From contig NW_022098092.1 in the NCBI RefSeq assembly GCF_002288925.2, forward strand, positions 869,498-933,497: 64,000 bases of DNA. The letters run 5' to 3'. How positions within the stretch are numbered: the first letter of the stretch is position 1; every line of letters begins with the position of its first letter. The notes under the pieces are model-generated. The model saw only the letters and a list, made by a program, of their open reading frames with translations. It was not told the origin of the DNA and did not search any database. Below, in pieces: positions 22,633 through 48,999 of this stretch. The position numbers and the translations under genes were made by a program. The DNA comes from Delphinapterus leucas. Lineage: Eukaryota > Chordata > Mammalia > Artiodactyla > Monodontidae.

Positions 22633-23069
22633 TCTTAGAGAAGGAAGTGACTTGCCCTGGGTCACACAGCTAATAAGGGGAAGAGCTAGGATTTAGCCTG
22701 AGTGTGAATCCAAAGTCTGTGTTGAAACACTTTCCCCTAAGTGATGAGTGAGATGTAAATAAATGCACGTGAGCACTCAGTACAGGAGATTTGGCAGTCG
22801 TGGGGACACTGGCCAGGCTGGCCAGCCTGTAGCCAAAACGCGCCTTCCTACTCCTTCCTACCAAAACTTGGTGCTTCTGGCAACCAGTCCTCAGCTCAAC
22901 AGTGGGAAAGGCTACAGGGTGAAGGAGAGATGGAATGGCAGCTCTAGGGTTAACAAGGAACAAAGGACAGGGACTGTGCCCTGAGGGGTCCAGCTCAGCT
23001 CGCTGGGCATTAGGAGGACTGGGACAGGCCACACCCAAGACCCACTGGGTGCCACTGTCGCCTCTCAGC

Positions 23070-23220
23070 CTGTCTCATCTATCAAATGGGCATGACCCCC
23101 AGTGAGAAGGCAGTGTTGAAGATCACATAAGATTCTGTGTGGAAGGGGCCCAGAACAAGGCCTGACACACAGTAGACAAGCCTTGGTGGGTATTTTTATT
23201 TCTAATTTAGCTAAACTCCA
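23070..23220 (+). repeat. Right arm of the inverted repeat
   Basis: Partner of 22481-22632 across a 437-bp loop. The arm begins CTGTCTCATC and ends CTAAACTCCA. Small indels of 2-3 bases and about 18 substitutions separate the arms. Transcribed as part of PRR7 intron 1, it would be able to fold into a long hairpin. Confidence 0.85.
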
Positions 23221-26200
23221 GCTGAGAGGCAGGAACTATTGCTGAATTTTACAGACTTGGCCTCTGTGGGTCTGAGAGAGGAAGTCTGCTTAAGGTCTCA
23301 CAGCTGAGCTGGCCCTCTGACCCCCCCCCCCCCACACGGGGCTGGTCCATAGGAGTTGCTCAGTAATATCTCATCTAATCCACAGTAGTTGCCCAATATA
23401 TAAATGTCAAGGAATTAATTCAGGCTTCTCCAAGTGCTCTTCCTGACCAAGCCAAGCTTCTCAAAGCCTTTCCAAAGGGCTGTTCCTTTATCCCTTCATG
23501 CCTGTGCATGCTCCTGTCCGGGTCTGGGGCGCCCTTCAAACTCAGACCCTGCCTCTTGCTCACAGCCACTCACCTTCCCCATCCCCTTCAGACGCATGCC
23601 TGGTCCCTAGTAAATACCAACTCCAACTGTGTGCTGGGAGCGGAGCCTTTGGCCAGACTCATCCTTAAGTCTGCCGTTTTATGATTTGTTTTCTGTTTGT
23701 TTCCTTATTCTCTTTTCTTACCTTTTTGCGGGTTATTTGGACGTTTTTCAGGATTCCATCTTGGTTTATTTGTGGAGTTTGTGAGTATATCACTTTGTAG
23801 GGTTTTCTTAGGCCACACACTCACTGGGAGCACAGCAGGGGATGGGAGCGAGAGCTGGAGGGTGACATGTTGTCTCAGTTTCCTCGTCAGTGGCCGCTAA
23901 TCCATACAAAGGGCTTGGAGATGCCCAACAAACATGAGCACTGCTGTCCACAGTTTCAGAGCTGGGGGTGCAGAGGTGTGTGCCCCCGGGCTGGATGCCA
24001 CAGAGAGTTCTCAGTCACCCTATAAACTACGTGAGCATTCTGCCCATTTGACAGATGAGAACACTCGGCTCAGAGAGATTAAATGACCCCCAAGGTCACA
24101 CAGATCTCTTACTCTAGGGCCTGGTGCACTGCTGTGGGCACCTCCCACATTACTCCTCTGTATGGAGAACCCCGGCCCCCTAACCTTAGACCCCAAAGAT
24201 CTGCTGCTGGCTCTTTTATCTCAGCAAAGGGCCCACCGTTTACACCATCTGCCAAATCCTGTTGTTTTTAACCCTCAGTATAGTGTGTCTTCATCTGTCC
24301 ACTTCCTTTTGTCCCCCCACCGCAGCTGGCTGGGTCAGGTCACTGTCATCTCTCACCTGGGCCCCCATTACCGTGCTTGCCACCACTCTCTCTACTTCCA
24401 CGCTGTGCTTCTGCCTGGCCTGCCACTCTCCACACTGTCCATTTCCCCCTGGCCTGCTCCTGAACCCAGCTGCTACACAGCCTCGCTGCTCTCGCCCCAG
24501 CGCGTGCTCCTCAGCCTCACCTGTTACCTCCCTGGATGTGTCAGCCTCCAGCTACCTCACCCTGCAGGGCTGGATGAGAAGTCCAACGATATCAATCACA
24601 GTGTTCTGTAGTGGCCTGTGTCCAACACGAGGGCTGCATCTGCCTTGATCATCTGGCATACGGTAGCTCAAAAACCACTTGTTGAAGGAGTAACTGGAGG
24701 TGTCCAGTTACCTGTTTGGTCTTTTAGCTGTCTGACAAGGAATACCTCAAGAGCTAGGTGTGCATCTAGTTCATTCCTGGGAAATGTTGGCCATTCACCA
24801 AAATGTCACTGAGAAAGCAGCTCTCAGCCCTCACAGGGAGGTTTGTAAGCAAGCTGAGGATGCATACGTCTATGTGAATAAAAGGAAAAGTCTATGTGGA
24901 GATGTGTACCAGGGGCTCTGGAGTGGAAAGAAGGAATCCCAGGCAGCAGGGGCTCTGGGTCACAAGGGGGAGCCGTGGATGTGACACCAGAGTTGCTGGT
25001 CAAGTGAAGGAATAGGCATTCAGGCTGGGGGACAGAGGAGAGGAGGAGAGTATGGTGTGTGGAATGAGGGTGGGGTAGGAAAGGTGACCGCTCACCTGTC
25101 CTGCGTGCCCTGCACGTGCCAAGCCCCCTGCTAACCTCTCTAGATTCATTACCTCAGCGAGGAGGGAGCTGCTGCCATCCCCACTCTACAGGCAGAGAGC
25201 TGGGGCCTGTACAGGCCCACATAGCCTGTGGGCTTATGAAATCCAGGGGACTGTAAAGCCCACTGTCCTGGCAGGAAGGCCATTTTAGGGAGGCACTGGT
25301 GACATTTTTACACTCCTCCCACACCAAGACAAATGAACTGAAACCAGAGAGAGATGATGGCAACTGTCCCAGCTGCCATAGTCGGCCAGGCGCGGAGCTG
25401 GCCAGAACCTCATTTCCAGCGAGGCCAAGGTACTGGCTTGACACCCTCACCTGCAGGCAGCATCTCTGTGATCCAACCTCAGCACAATGCCAGGAACCCA
25501 GGGCTTGCGAAACTGCAAACAGGACAACAGAGATTGGGGCCCTAGTGGGTTGGTGTCTACTGTACTCAGATCTGCCCCTCCAAGGGAGTTGCCCACACCT
25601 CGGGGGTTGTGGGGGGGGAAGCGGAGGTGATTGTACCCTCTTTTGAGGGGCAGCCTGGTGAACACGCAGAGCACTGAGCAGGGAGCCCTGGGTTCAAATC
25701 CTACTTATACCCTGCCCAGGCTGTGTAATCCCATCCCAGCTATTCCCATGCCTGAGCTGAAGTTTCTTCACCTGTATGACAGAGACAATGAGACCTGCCT
25801 GGCAGTGCCAAGGTAGGAGCAGAACTGATGGGGGATGTGAAAATACACCAGCATATACAGCTGCACTTGACAAACCAAATGCCAGCACCTTGCAGCCTCA
25901 AGAGGCTCAAATGTGGAAACTGGCCCATGGAACTACATCTACACAAGCCTGGAGGTGGTCTAGCAAAAACTGCCATCACTTTCCCTTGGACTAGAGATCT
26001 CAGCCTTGTGACTCTCAGGCTGGACACAGTTCATGGACGTGTTTTGTTGGCCCATAATCATTTTTTAAAGATATGATTAGTTGCCAAGATTTAAAAACCA
26101 GGAGATTTTACGTAAATTTCTGGGTCAACTTGAAAACCGGACAACCTCGTCACACCAAGTCCACCTTCTCAGATGGTGACACAGACTGCAGCTGATCAGT

Positions 26201-26670
26201 GCCCTAGTCCACCTGGGCCTTGGAGGCATTTGGGCTTCTAACCCCTGAGCTAGACTGAGCACCCATAGGGGCCAGCAGTGCACGGGCCCATCATTGCTAA
26301 ATTCCTTCTGCTACAGCCAGGGCTGCAAGCTGACCAGGCCACAGAGCCCACAAACCAAGGAATAGGGCCTTGGGGGTTTCCCAGGGGACTGAGGTAGCCC
26401 TCACTGCTCAGCTTCCCTCAGAGAGAGAAAATGGAAGGAGGGAGGAAAGGAGGCAACCCAGCCATAGCACGGTCCTACAGAGCATCTGGGGGCAAGAATC
26501 TGGCTGATTTTGCTGGAAGAAGGAAAGGTGTGCCAAGGCCTAAAAGACATAGGGAATTTCCTCACTGGAGGAATGCAGAAGAAGGTTAAGAATGCTCCTC
26601 TAGAAGGCTCTACAGTTCTTTTCCGCCTGGCTCACAAAAGATAGCATGTAGCAATACCATAGCAAAGAGG

Positions 26671-26850
26671 GGCCATGCCAGCAGAGAAACCTGCACTGGA
26701 AACCTAGCTCCACCACTTATTAGTTGTACAACCTTGAGCAAGTCATTTTACCTCCCTGAGCCTTGGAGTCATCACCTCTAAAATGGGGATAATAAACTTA
26801 CCTTGCACAATGTTGTAAGGACTAGGAGATCATGGATGCAGAATGCTCAG
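26671..26850 (+). repeat. MIR element
   Basis: Sense MIR order: CCACCACTTATTAGTTGTAC, CAACCTTGAGCAAGTCATTT, CCTCCCTGAGCCTTGGAGTC, AAATGGGGATAATAA, TTGTAAGGA. Longer than most MIR copies in the window. Confidence 0.75.
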
Positions 26851-27549
26851 CACAGGTCTCACACAGCAGGAACAGAATGAAAGGAGCCTGTGAGTAATTC
26901 CAAAGGCACTCCTGCCTGTGGGAGACTCAGGCCTGACTTAGGATACCACCCATCTAAGGGCATCTATGTCAAGGCCTCACATGCCCAGGTAATGGTCACC
27001 TCTGGTACCCAGGAGACCTCCCTGGATGGGAAAGGAAACCCAAGGGTGGTTGTGGTCACTGGGATGTTGGGTCCAAGGCCTGCGGTTGGGGCTGGCATCT
27101 GCTGAGTCAGGCCCGGGAGAGATGGCAGGAGGGCCATTTCTCTCCCTCAGCACGCTATCCACTGAGGGGAGGTTGGGAGGGGAGCCAGAGGTCATTTCCT
27201 CTGGCTCAGCGGCCATTCTCCTCTCAGAGGAGCTCCCCTGGAAGGTAGGACATCTCCATGTGGCGCTGGCCTGCCTGCCGGCCAACCTGCATGCCACCCA
27301 GCACAGTCTGGGCTTTGTGCTCAGACAAGAAAGGGACACTTGTGATCCAGACAGGGGGTCGGGTGCTTCTATTTGGTCTGGGATTCAGCTTCCCTGGGTC
27401 AGCAGTGTCCTTTCCTCTGCTACTGCCCACGCTCCTTCCACCCCTTCCCGGAGAATGGTGGCTTGAGAAGAGGAGCAGAGACCCACCGCGGGCCCAAGCC
27501 ACGGTTTGGCACATGCTCTGGCCGTGAGGAGGAGGGATGCGAGCGTCTT

Positions 27550-28650
27550 TCATCTCCCCTGGTAGGGACCATCACCTTTGGGGCACCCAACTCGGGTCAG
27601 GCCATTTCGCTGGCGGGGGTGGCGGTGGTGGGGTTTGGGTTTGGGGTGACGGGCACAGACCCCAGACCCATGCCTCCTCCTCCCGTGGCTGGCCCAGGGG
27701 CTGGCCCGCCCCCACGTTTGCTGCCACCCCAGGAGCCCTGCTGCGACGACTGCAGCCACGTGGGAGCCAGCTCCTGCCCACGGGGCCGCTCGCCCCCCAC
27801 CCCCACCCTCGACGGCTGTGGAGGCAGGAACACCCAGACGGGCCAGAGGGTCGAAGTTCCCCCCACCGCGAGAGGGAGAGTCCCCCGGGGCTTCGGCCCC
27901 TCGTGGGGGCGGGGATAGGGGGTCGCCGCCCTGCAGCCGCGTTGCCGGGGAGCGCAACCCGGTTGCTGTGGCAACCGTTTCCAAGCGAACCGGCGGCGGC
28001 TTGCGCCCTGCTCCCGCTTCTTGGCTCACTGGCGCCTTCCCTCTCTCTCCCTGCCTCCCTCCCTTCCTCCGGTGTGGGCTGGGGGAGGGGCTGGCCGGGG
28101 CGGGGGTCCGGGGCGGCGATCCGGGGCCAGGGCGCGGAGCCGCCCGCGGGGAGGGGCTTAGCCCCGGGACCATCTTCCGCCCGCGCTCCGGACCCGACCG
28201 GCCCGCCACCGCGGTACTCACGGGCCCAGGCATCCTCCTCGAGCTCGTCCTCCTGGCTCGGGGCGAGCGGCACGGGCCCCGCGGACAGAGCCCGCGACCC
28301 GGGGGAGGCGGCGGCGGCCCCAGGGAACGGACTGTGGCAGCGAAGGCGGCTCCGAGAGCTGGGCTGGAGCCGCGGGGCGCGCGCACGGGCGCGTACACGG
28401 CGCGTACCGAGACCGGCGTGCGCGCGCGCGGCCGCCGGCAGAGGGCCCCCACCCCCAGTCAGTCGCCGCCGAGGATGCTGTCCCGGGAGCGAAAGGCTGA
28501 GGACCCGGCACCCACCTGCCGCACCGAGACTCGGCAGGCAGGGCGCCGGGTTCACCCTGCACAGGGAATGCCCACGCCACGCCGCACAGCTCCTGGCAAC
28601 AGGTTGTCCGGACCCGGCAGACGCTAACAGACCTGGTGCACACCGTCGTC
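27550..28650 (-). promoter_or_regulatory. PRR7: CpG island with probable noncoding first exon of PRR7
   Basis: A dense CpG island 7-8 kb upstream of the PRR7 coding exons. On the - strand a consensus donor, GGGCCC|GTGAGT, places an exon end at 28222, so the first exon would span roughly 28400-28222. Human PRR7 has a noncoding first exon at a similar distance. An X-box-like palindrome GTTGCTGTGGCAAC lies at 27962-27975. Long open frames on both strands here (up to 382 codons) reflect a lack of stop codons in GC-rich DNA, not genes. Confidence 0.6.
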
Positions 28651-29099
28651 GGCTGAGCACACAGGATGCTCAGCCAAGGAGCTGAGATGGAGAACGAACC
28701 TACCTACCTCAACCCGGAGAACGCACACATGTCCAGGCCCTGGCCACATCCTGACAGGCACCGCACACACGCAGTGGGCAGGGGCTGGAGCAGGCAGGCA
28801 CCCCAATGTGGCTCCAACTCACAAATACATAGCCCACTCCCACATCACGGCCCTTCCCACTGTGTTCCCAGCACACACTATCACATGTCTAGTAAGAAGT
28901 AGCACAGGGAAAACCTAGTGCTGGATCCATAACCCTGGCTTTCATGGACCCTGCTCATGCCCAGGGAACAGAGGTGAGCTCTAGTGAGGGCCCCGCTACC
29001 TAGGCTGAGTCTGAACCTGACTGTCCATCAGCCTCTTAATTGGGTTCTTTGTTTCCAGTCCAAATTCTCCACCATGCTTAGGGTGGTCTTCCAAAAACA

Positions 29100-29410
29100 T
29101 CCTCCACCATCATGTTGGCTGGGGCATTTTGAGTTCCAAGTGACAGAACCTCAGAACAAATAGGCTTGAGCTCAAAGGCATTTGGCACATGTAACTGCGA
29201 AGTCCAGGGGTAGATTTTAGCTGTGATCACAATTGTGTTCCAGCAATGGAATGAGGCATTTATCTGTTCTCTCCACTCAGTTCTCTTCTGTTTGCATTAT
29301 TTTCAGGCAAATTTGCCGCCAAATGGTGGCGAGGATGACCCCACAGCTCTAGGCACAAGCCACCCATCCCCGGAGGAACTGAGAACCCCAATTCTTCCCC
29401 AACAGTTCTA
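29100..29410 (+). repeat. Old interspersed repeat, same family as 690-1200
   Basis: Shares GTCCAGGGGTAGATTTTAG, CATTATTTTCAGGCAAATTT and GGTGGCGAGGATGACC with the other copies at 54565-55440 and 690-1200. Degenerate and truncated. Confidence 0.5.
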
Positions 29411-29734
29411 GCAACCCCCTAGGTTCTTTTTGGATTCATTTTGGCCAAGTGCCCATAGGTGATCCAATCGAGGTATGGGGGAAGGGATATGTGTTCAGCC
29501 ACCCAGTATGTTACCTTTTCTTTGAGCACCCTGATTTCATTGGGGGACTCATTTCACCCCATTAGTTGCCCCTGATGTACAGGGGGCAGGTTCCCAGCCT
29601 GGTCATTTGGATTCCTTGGATCTGGAGCTCAGTGGTGCAGAGACATAAACATGGCTGTAGCATATTGCTTCTGGAGGTTGTGCCTTGATGAGCTGCCTCA
29701 GTTCTCATTCTTCCCCACTCAGCTCCTCCATATC

Positions 29735-30058
29735 TTTTTTTTTTAATTAATTAACTTTTGGCTGCATTGGGTCATCGTTGCTGCGCGCGGGCTTTTCTCT
29801 AGTTGAGGCGAGCGTGGGCTACTCTTCATTGTGGTGCATGAACTTCTCATTGTGGTGGCTTCTCTTGCTGCGGAGCATGAGCTCTAGGCTCACGGGCTTC
29901 AGTAATTGTGGCACGCGGGCTCAGTAGTTGTAGCTTGCGGGCTCTAGAGCACAGGCTCAGTTGCTCTGCGGCATGTGGGGTCTTCCCAGACCAGGGCTCG
30001 AATCCGTGTTTCCTGCATTGGTAGGCGGATTCTTAACTACTGCACCACCAGGGAAGCC
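29735..30058 (-). mobile_element. CHR-type SINE, antisense
   Basis: Reads as the reverse complement: TTTTTTTTAATTAATT tail, TTGGCTGCATTGGGTC, CAGTAGTTGTAGC repeats, and the tRNA head ending GCACCACCAGGGAAGCCC. It is flanked by a perfect 10-bp target duplication, CCTCCATATC at 29725-29734 and 30059-30068. Confidence 0.92.
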
Positions 30059-31801
30059 CCTCCATATCCCTTTAACACTTTCTAAGTTAGCTATAGGACA
30101 GCTCTGTCACTTGCAACCAAAGATTCCTAACAGCCCAACCTGGGTCACATGCTCTGGGTGTATGTGTATGCAGGGGGTGCAAGCCCAGTCTCATATAAAC
30201 CAAAAGGACTGAGGGGAGCCTACCCAAAGGAAACATGGGGTGCTTTTGTACATGCTAGGGAGACACCCTGACACAACCACCTACAACCCTTCAGGACTGC
30301 CCCACCCTCCAGATGAGACGCCGCATCTTAACACAGCTTTCAAAGCCCAGGATGGCAGAGTCTCACTGACCTCCGCTCCAGCCACTACCCCACGTTCAGC
30401 CATCCTAAACCACTAGAGGCTCTAGACCATCCGTCTCCTCCCCTGGGAACATCTGATTCTGTATCCTGGAGGGTAACCACTTGACACCTTTGTGGCAAGG
30501 GGCCTCCCCTGTTTGGTGTTGGCCCCCAGTCCCAGCATCATCTCTGCTACAGTGCTGATCACACTGGGTCCCACTGTCCCCACGTCTGCTTGCCTACCAG
30601 ACAGAGCTCGAAGCTGGCAGGGGCCTCATTTCCATCTGGGTCCCCCAGCTCTTACCATAGGGCTGGATGGAGGAGGTGAACTTGGGCAAGGCTTGTTAAG
30701 AAGTGAATTCTGGGAGTTTTCTCTGCCAAGCATCCACTGTGGTAAGAACTTTAGGGTGGGTTGAACCCTAGCCAAGAAGTTCCTACCTAGCCTAAGGGGA
30801 GTCTGGTGGGAGGTCTGGACCCACCCGGCTACCTGGCACTCATTTACCCTTGCACACCTGCCCAGAGCTGGGCTGTGGCTTCTGCACACTAATACCTATC
30901 TCCCCCCACCACCCACAAGAAAGCCCGGAGCACCTCAGGCCCCAACCTCTCACCTCCAGCTTCTTCATCTTCAGCTGGCTTCCTCTCCAAACTGCAGTGG
31001 CCGCTCACCAGCTGGAAGACCTAGGTAAGGCCCTCTCCCTACCCCATTTCCCTCAAGTCAGTAGAAGCAGCGGTGCGCACTCCACATACCAAGAGCTAGG
31101 CCGCCACCAGAGGCCCCTTCAAAGTTGGTACTTGGAACCTTGACTTGTCCTTAAGATAGCCATCAGCCTGACCCCCAGCACCCACATACCCCCAACAGGC
31201 AAGAGTCCTGCCAGTGACCCAGGGGCTCAAGGGGGTGACTGGCTACTTAGTTGGATTCTCATAGATGCCCAGTGAGGCGATGGGTATCACACCCAGCTTT
31301 CCAGACGAGGGAAGGGCCTATGCAAAGGCAGCTTGGCAAGTGGCCAGGCTGGTACTTGAACCCAGAGCTATCCAACTGCAAAGCTCATGTGGCCTCTGTG
31401 GCACTGGGTACCCAGCCCAGAGGCAAGGAACAAACACTTATGGTGGTTACAGAGCATCCCTGGGGGGCTGGGGCCACTGGGATGCTACAGACCAGGAAAA
31501 GACTTGTGAAGTCTGGGACAGACTTGTGGTCAACAGGCTGCCACTCCCAAGTCTCTGCACAGGTGGAATGCTCCCCAACTTCCTCTGTCCCCCAGGTGAA
31601 TGTCTCCTTCAAGACCTGGCTCAACTGCTACCTTCAGAGAATCTTCCCTGATGGCCACATGGCTGGTCTCCACCCACCTCTGCCACAGCCTAACTTCCAG
31701 CATCACCAGTGTCTGTCTCTGCCCAGCCACATTTCCTGCTTCAAAGGCAAAGCAGAGGAATGGCTCTAACACATGTGTACTGGCCCTGGGCAAATCACAC
31801 A

Positions 31802-31887
31802 GCAGGTGTCCAGGTAAGACAGACTGGGCAGGTGCTCCTAACTGGCAGGTGTCCAGGTAAGACAGACTGGGCAGGTGTTCCTAACAG
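31802..31887 (+). repeat. 43-bp tandem duplication, two copies
   Basis: Unit starts GCAGGTGTCCAGGTAAGACA at 31802 and again at 31845; the copies differ at only about one position over 40 bases (GTGCTCCTAAC against GTGTTCCTAAC). Each unit contains a perfect CAG|GTAAGA splice-donor consensus on the + strand. Confidence 0.9.
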
Positions 31888-32299
31888 CAGCTCCCACCTT
31901 ACTCCCCAGGCCGCTCCAAACCCACGAGCGGCAGCCAGGCCACCTTGGCCTCGGAGGAGATACTGCCAGCTGAGCCCACCTCTCCAGCACAGGCCCACAC
32001 CCTAGTGGTTCCAGAGCCAGACCCATACCTAGCGGGGACCCAAGGCTTCTTTTCTCAGGCCTCAACCTGCTGAGGAAGCTGCTGGGCCCAGAGGCCACCA
32101 AAGCCTGGCTGCCTGGAGAGGCTACCCCAAGATCGGCCCTGGGGGCCCTTGGGCCTTGCTGGAAGGGCAGCCGCCACTATCCCCACTTCCAATCTCTTTC
32201 CACTTCCAGCAGGGCCAGGGAGGCAGGAAGACCCCTGGACCACCAGGGGCAAGAAAGAGGCAGGCAGGGGCAGCTGGCCAGGTTTGTGCTCGGACTGTA

Positions 32300-32488
32300 T
32301 TCACACAGAGACATGTGGCAGCTTATATTGGACAAAATGGGTAATAAAAATTGGCTTTAAATATGGAAAAACTGGGACCCTGTAATCCCACGCTACCCTA
32401 ACACTGGGACCAGGATGGCCATCACAGTCCGGGAGGGGCCAGGGCTGGGGCCTGGGCCAGGGCAGGCCCACAGCCTCGCCTGCCCCCT

Positions 32489-32560
<72 letters not shown>

Positions 32561-33378
32561 CACAGGCACACACTGGGAGGGGTGGATTATTGCTGGGCAC
32601 ATGTGTCTGTTATGAGGGGAGTCTGGAATGTTTGAGGGTTGGTCAGGGACACCCCCACCCCTACCCTTCCCCTGGCCTGGGCTGGGGTGTTTCTGCATGA
32701 GGTGTCTTCAGGACAGGGCCCAGCACAAGGGACGAGGTGACCTGGGAGCTGGAAGGCAGAGGCAGACCCATCTGGGACAGCCTGGGCAGTGGACTGAGGG
32801 GTCCCAGGGTCAGCCCAATCTCTGGTCACACTTTGGCACAGGCCTAGGGGACAGAGAGGTCCCAGATCCAGCTCTGACAGGTGCTGAGAAGGGACAGTAT
32901 TGGGCCCCAGAGGTGGCGGCCTAAGCCCAGGGCGGCAGGGGCAGGCACGAGTCTCACTCGGAGGTCGGCGGTGGCAAGCACAGTGCTGGGGGCCCAGGGG
33001 CCTGGCCTGGCCCAACCTCGCCCGTCTGAGCTGGGCCTGAGGTGCCTGGAGTGTGGCAGCAGCCCCTCTGCCGGCTCCAGCGTGGGTCTTAAGAACGCTC
33101 TGGTTGCTATATACATTCGTACAAAGACATAAATACAGAAAGCCCCGAGCTCCACAGACAAGAGCTGAAGGGACGCACCTTTGTCCCAGGGACAGTCCAG
33201 GCCTTGCCAAACTCAGCCAGACCAGGGGCTGAGGGGCAGAGGGCACTGGGGACAGCTCCGGCTGTGTTCCCCAGGCCACAACTTGAGTGGACAATGGGGA
33301 AGACCACTGTGCAAAACTGTAAACAGCGCTTGGAGTAGCTGCTACCGCCAACTGCCCGGCGGGGCCTCAGGTTGGGGG
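32300..33378 (-). other. GRK6: GRK6 3'UTR (3' end tentative)
   Basis: Sequence follows the stop codon at 33381-33379. Length near 1.1 kb fits human GRK6 mRNA. I see no canonical AATAAA on the gene strand; the best candidate is the variant AATATA (CCAATATAAGC on the gene strand, around 32325-32330). A CT/CA microsatellite lies inside. Confidence 0.5.
32492..32558 (+). repeat. (CT)n-(CA)n compound microsatellite
   Basis: About 12 CT dinucleotides (32491-32513) run directly into about 22 CA dinucleotides (to 32558). On the GRK6 strand this is (TG)n followed by (AG)n, inside the probable 3'UTR. Likely polymorphic in length. Confidence 0.95.
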
Positions 33379-47844
<14,466 letters not shown>

Positions 47845-48999
47845 GGGCTGCGGCGCCCCCGGGCCCGCCGGGCCGCGCCACCGGCCGGGATTGCGCGAGG
47901 GAGCCGGGGCCGGATGGCGATCGGCGCGGCTCGGCGCGGCTCGGCTCGGCTCGCAGTGACCGCGCCGCGGCCTCCCGGGCCTCCCCGGCCGCCGCCGCCC
48001 GCCGAGCACTCTGCGCCCCCTCCCGGGGGCCACCCCTGCGCCGGCACGCCCCGCCCCGGCCCGCCCTCTGTTTACTTTACTCAGCCAATAACCGGGAGAG
48101 CGCTCGCCGCGCCGTCTTCCCATTAGACAGCCTCTTCATCATCCCCCGCCCCCAGAGCCGGGAATTCGTTCAAAGGAACAGGGGGGCGGGACTTAAAACG
48201 TCACCTCTTCCTGGTTGGTCTGCGGTGGGGTTCAGCCTCTACGTTCGAATTTCTGGGCCTTCGTAGGATACCAAACTGCCAATTAGGGCCGAGCCCTCCG
48301 CTGGGACAAAAGAGGTGGGTCCTCTGGGTCACGCCCCGGATCTCTGGTATTTGATTGGATGAAGGAAGCGTCAGTCATTCTCAGCTTTGCACCCTGATTG
48401 GGCCATTAGATGTGGGTGTGGGCCAGGTCCTTTTGGCTCGCCTTGGCTTGTGCAGGGTTTGTAGGGGATGCGCTTGGTATCTTGGGCCTCTTGCAGGCCA
48501 GGCTCAAGCAAGTTCGGGCCGTGTATCCAGCCGTATTCCTTTGGGCCGGCCCATTCTGGAGGGCGCACATCGTTAGCAGGGAGAGGCCCACAGGAGGGTG
48601 CTGGCTTCCCGAGCTGCTCCCAGGCCTCCAGGCCGGCCACCGCGGGCGCCCCAGCCCCGCCCCACCCCGCCCCCACAGCCGGATGTTGTGATTTCTCTCC
48701 ACCCACACGGCCTTGTCCGCCCTCGGCCTCTGCTGCCTTATAAGGCAGCGCTACCACCCCAAGACGTAGGGAATGAGCTCACACCCATTATATAGGTGGG
48801 GAGCTGAGGTCCAGTGGAGGGCTGCGGGCCTAGGACTAGGGAGAAAACAACGCCGAAATTTTACAGCTAATCAACACCTTGTAGCTAAACATCCTACTCC
48901 CTCCAACCTCACTTCACACACCAGGAAACGGAGTCTTGCCCAAACTTGCGGGTAAGGCAGAGTCCTATTCAACTAGGCTTCTCTGATTCCTATCCATTC

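Larger units (their letters stand above)
20743..28221 (-). other. PRR7: PRR7 intron 1 (inferred)
   Basis: A 7.5-kb stretch without coding exons, bounded by the exon 1 donor at 28221-28216 (GTGAGT) and the exon 2 acceptor at 20743. It holds the proximal CpG-rich block (to about 21050), the inverted-repeat arms at 22481-22632 and 23070-23220, MIR fragments, and a poly-C run near 23323-23333. No young SINE is present. Longer open frames such as 27537-28685 are CpG-island artefacts. Confidence 0.6.
28651..32280. other. Intergenic region between PRR7 and GRK6
   Basis: No conserved coding exon is seen. Contents: an old repeat at 29100-29410, one young SINE at 29735-30058, a 43-bp tandem duplication at 31802-31887, and otherwise unique moderately GC-rich sequence. 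The 172-codon open frame at 31251-31769 has no recognisable domain. Confidence 0.65.

Noticed and set aside
27537..28685. 382-codon (+) and 362-codon (-) open frames at 27.5-28.7 kb
   Set aside because: Both lie in a CpG island where stop codons are rare. The proteins are Arg/Pro/Gly/Ala-rich without recognisable domains. The region is better explained as the PRR7 first exon and promoter.
31000..31030. Possible noncoding-RNA exon end (GACCTAGGTAAGG donor-like site)
   Set aside because: A single donor match with no matching acceptor or conserved partner exon; too weak to report as a gene.
31251..31769. 172-codon open frame between PRR7 and GRK6
   Set aside because: No start context, domain or splice partner; amino-acid make-up is that of random GC-rich DNA.
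32510..32560. Possible CRISPR-like or regularly spaced array
   Set aside because: Simple dinucleotide repeat, no spacers; the organism is a mammal.
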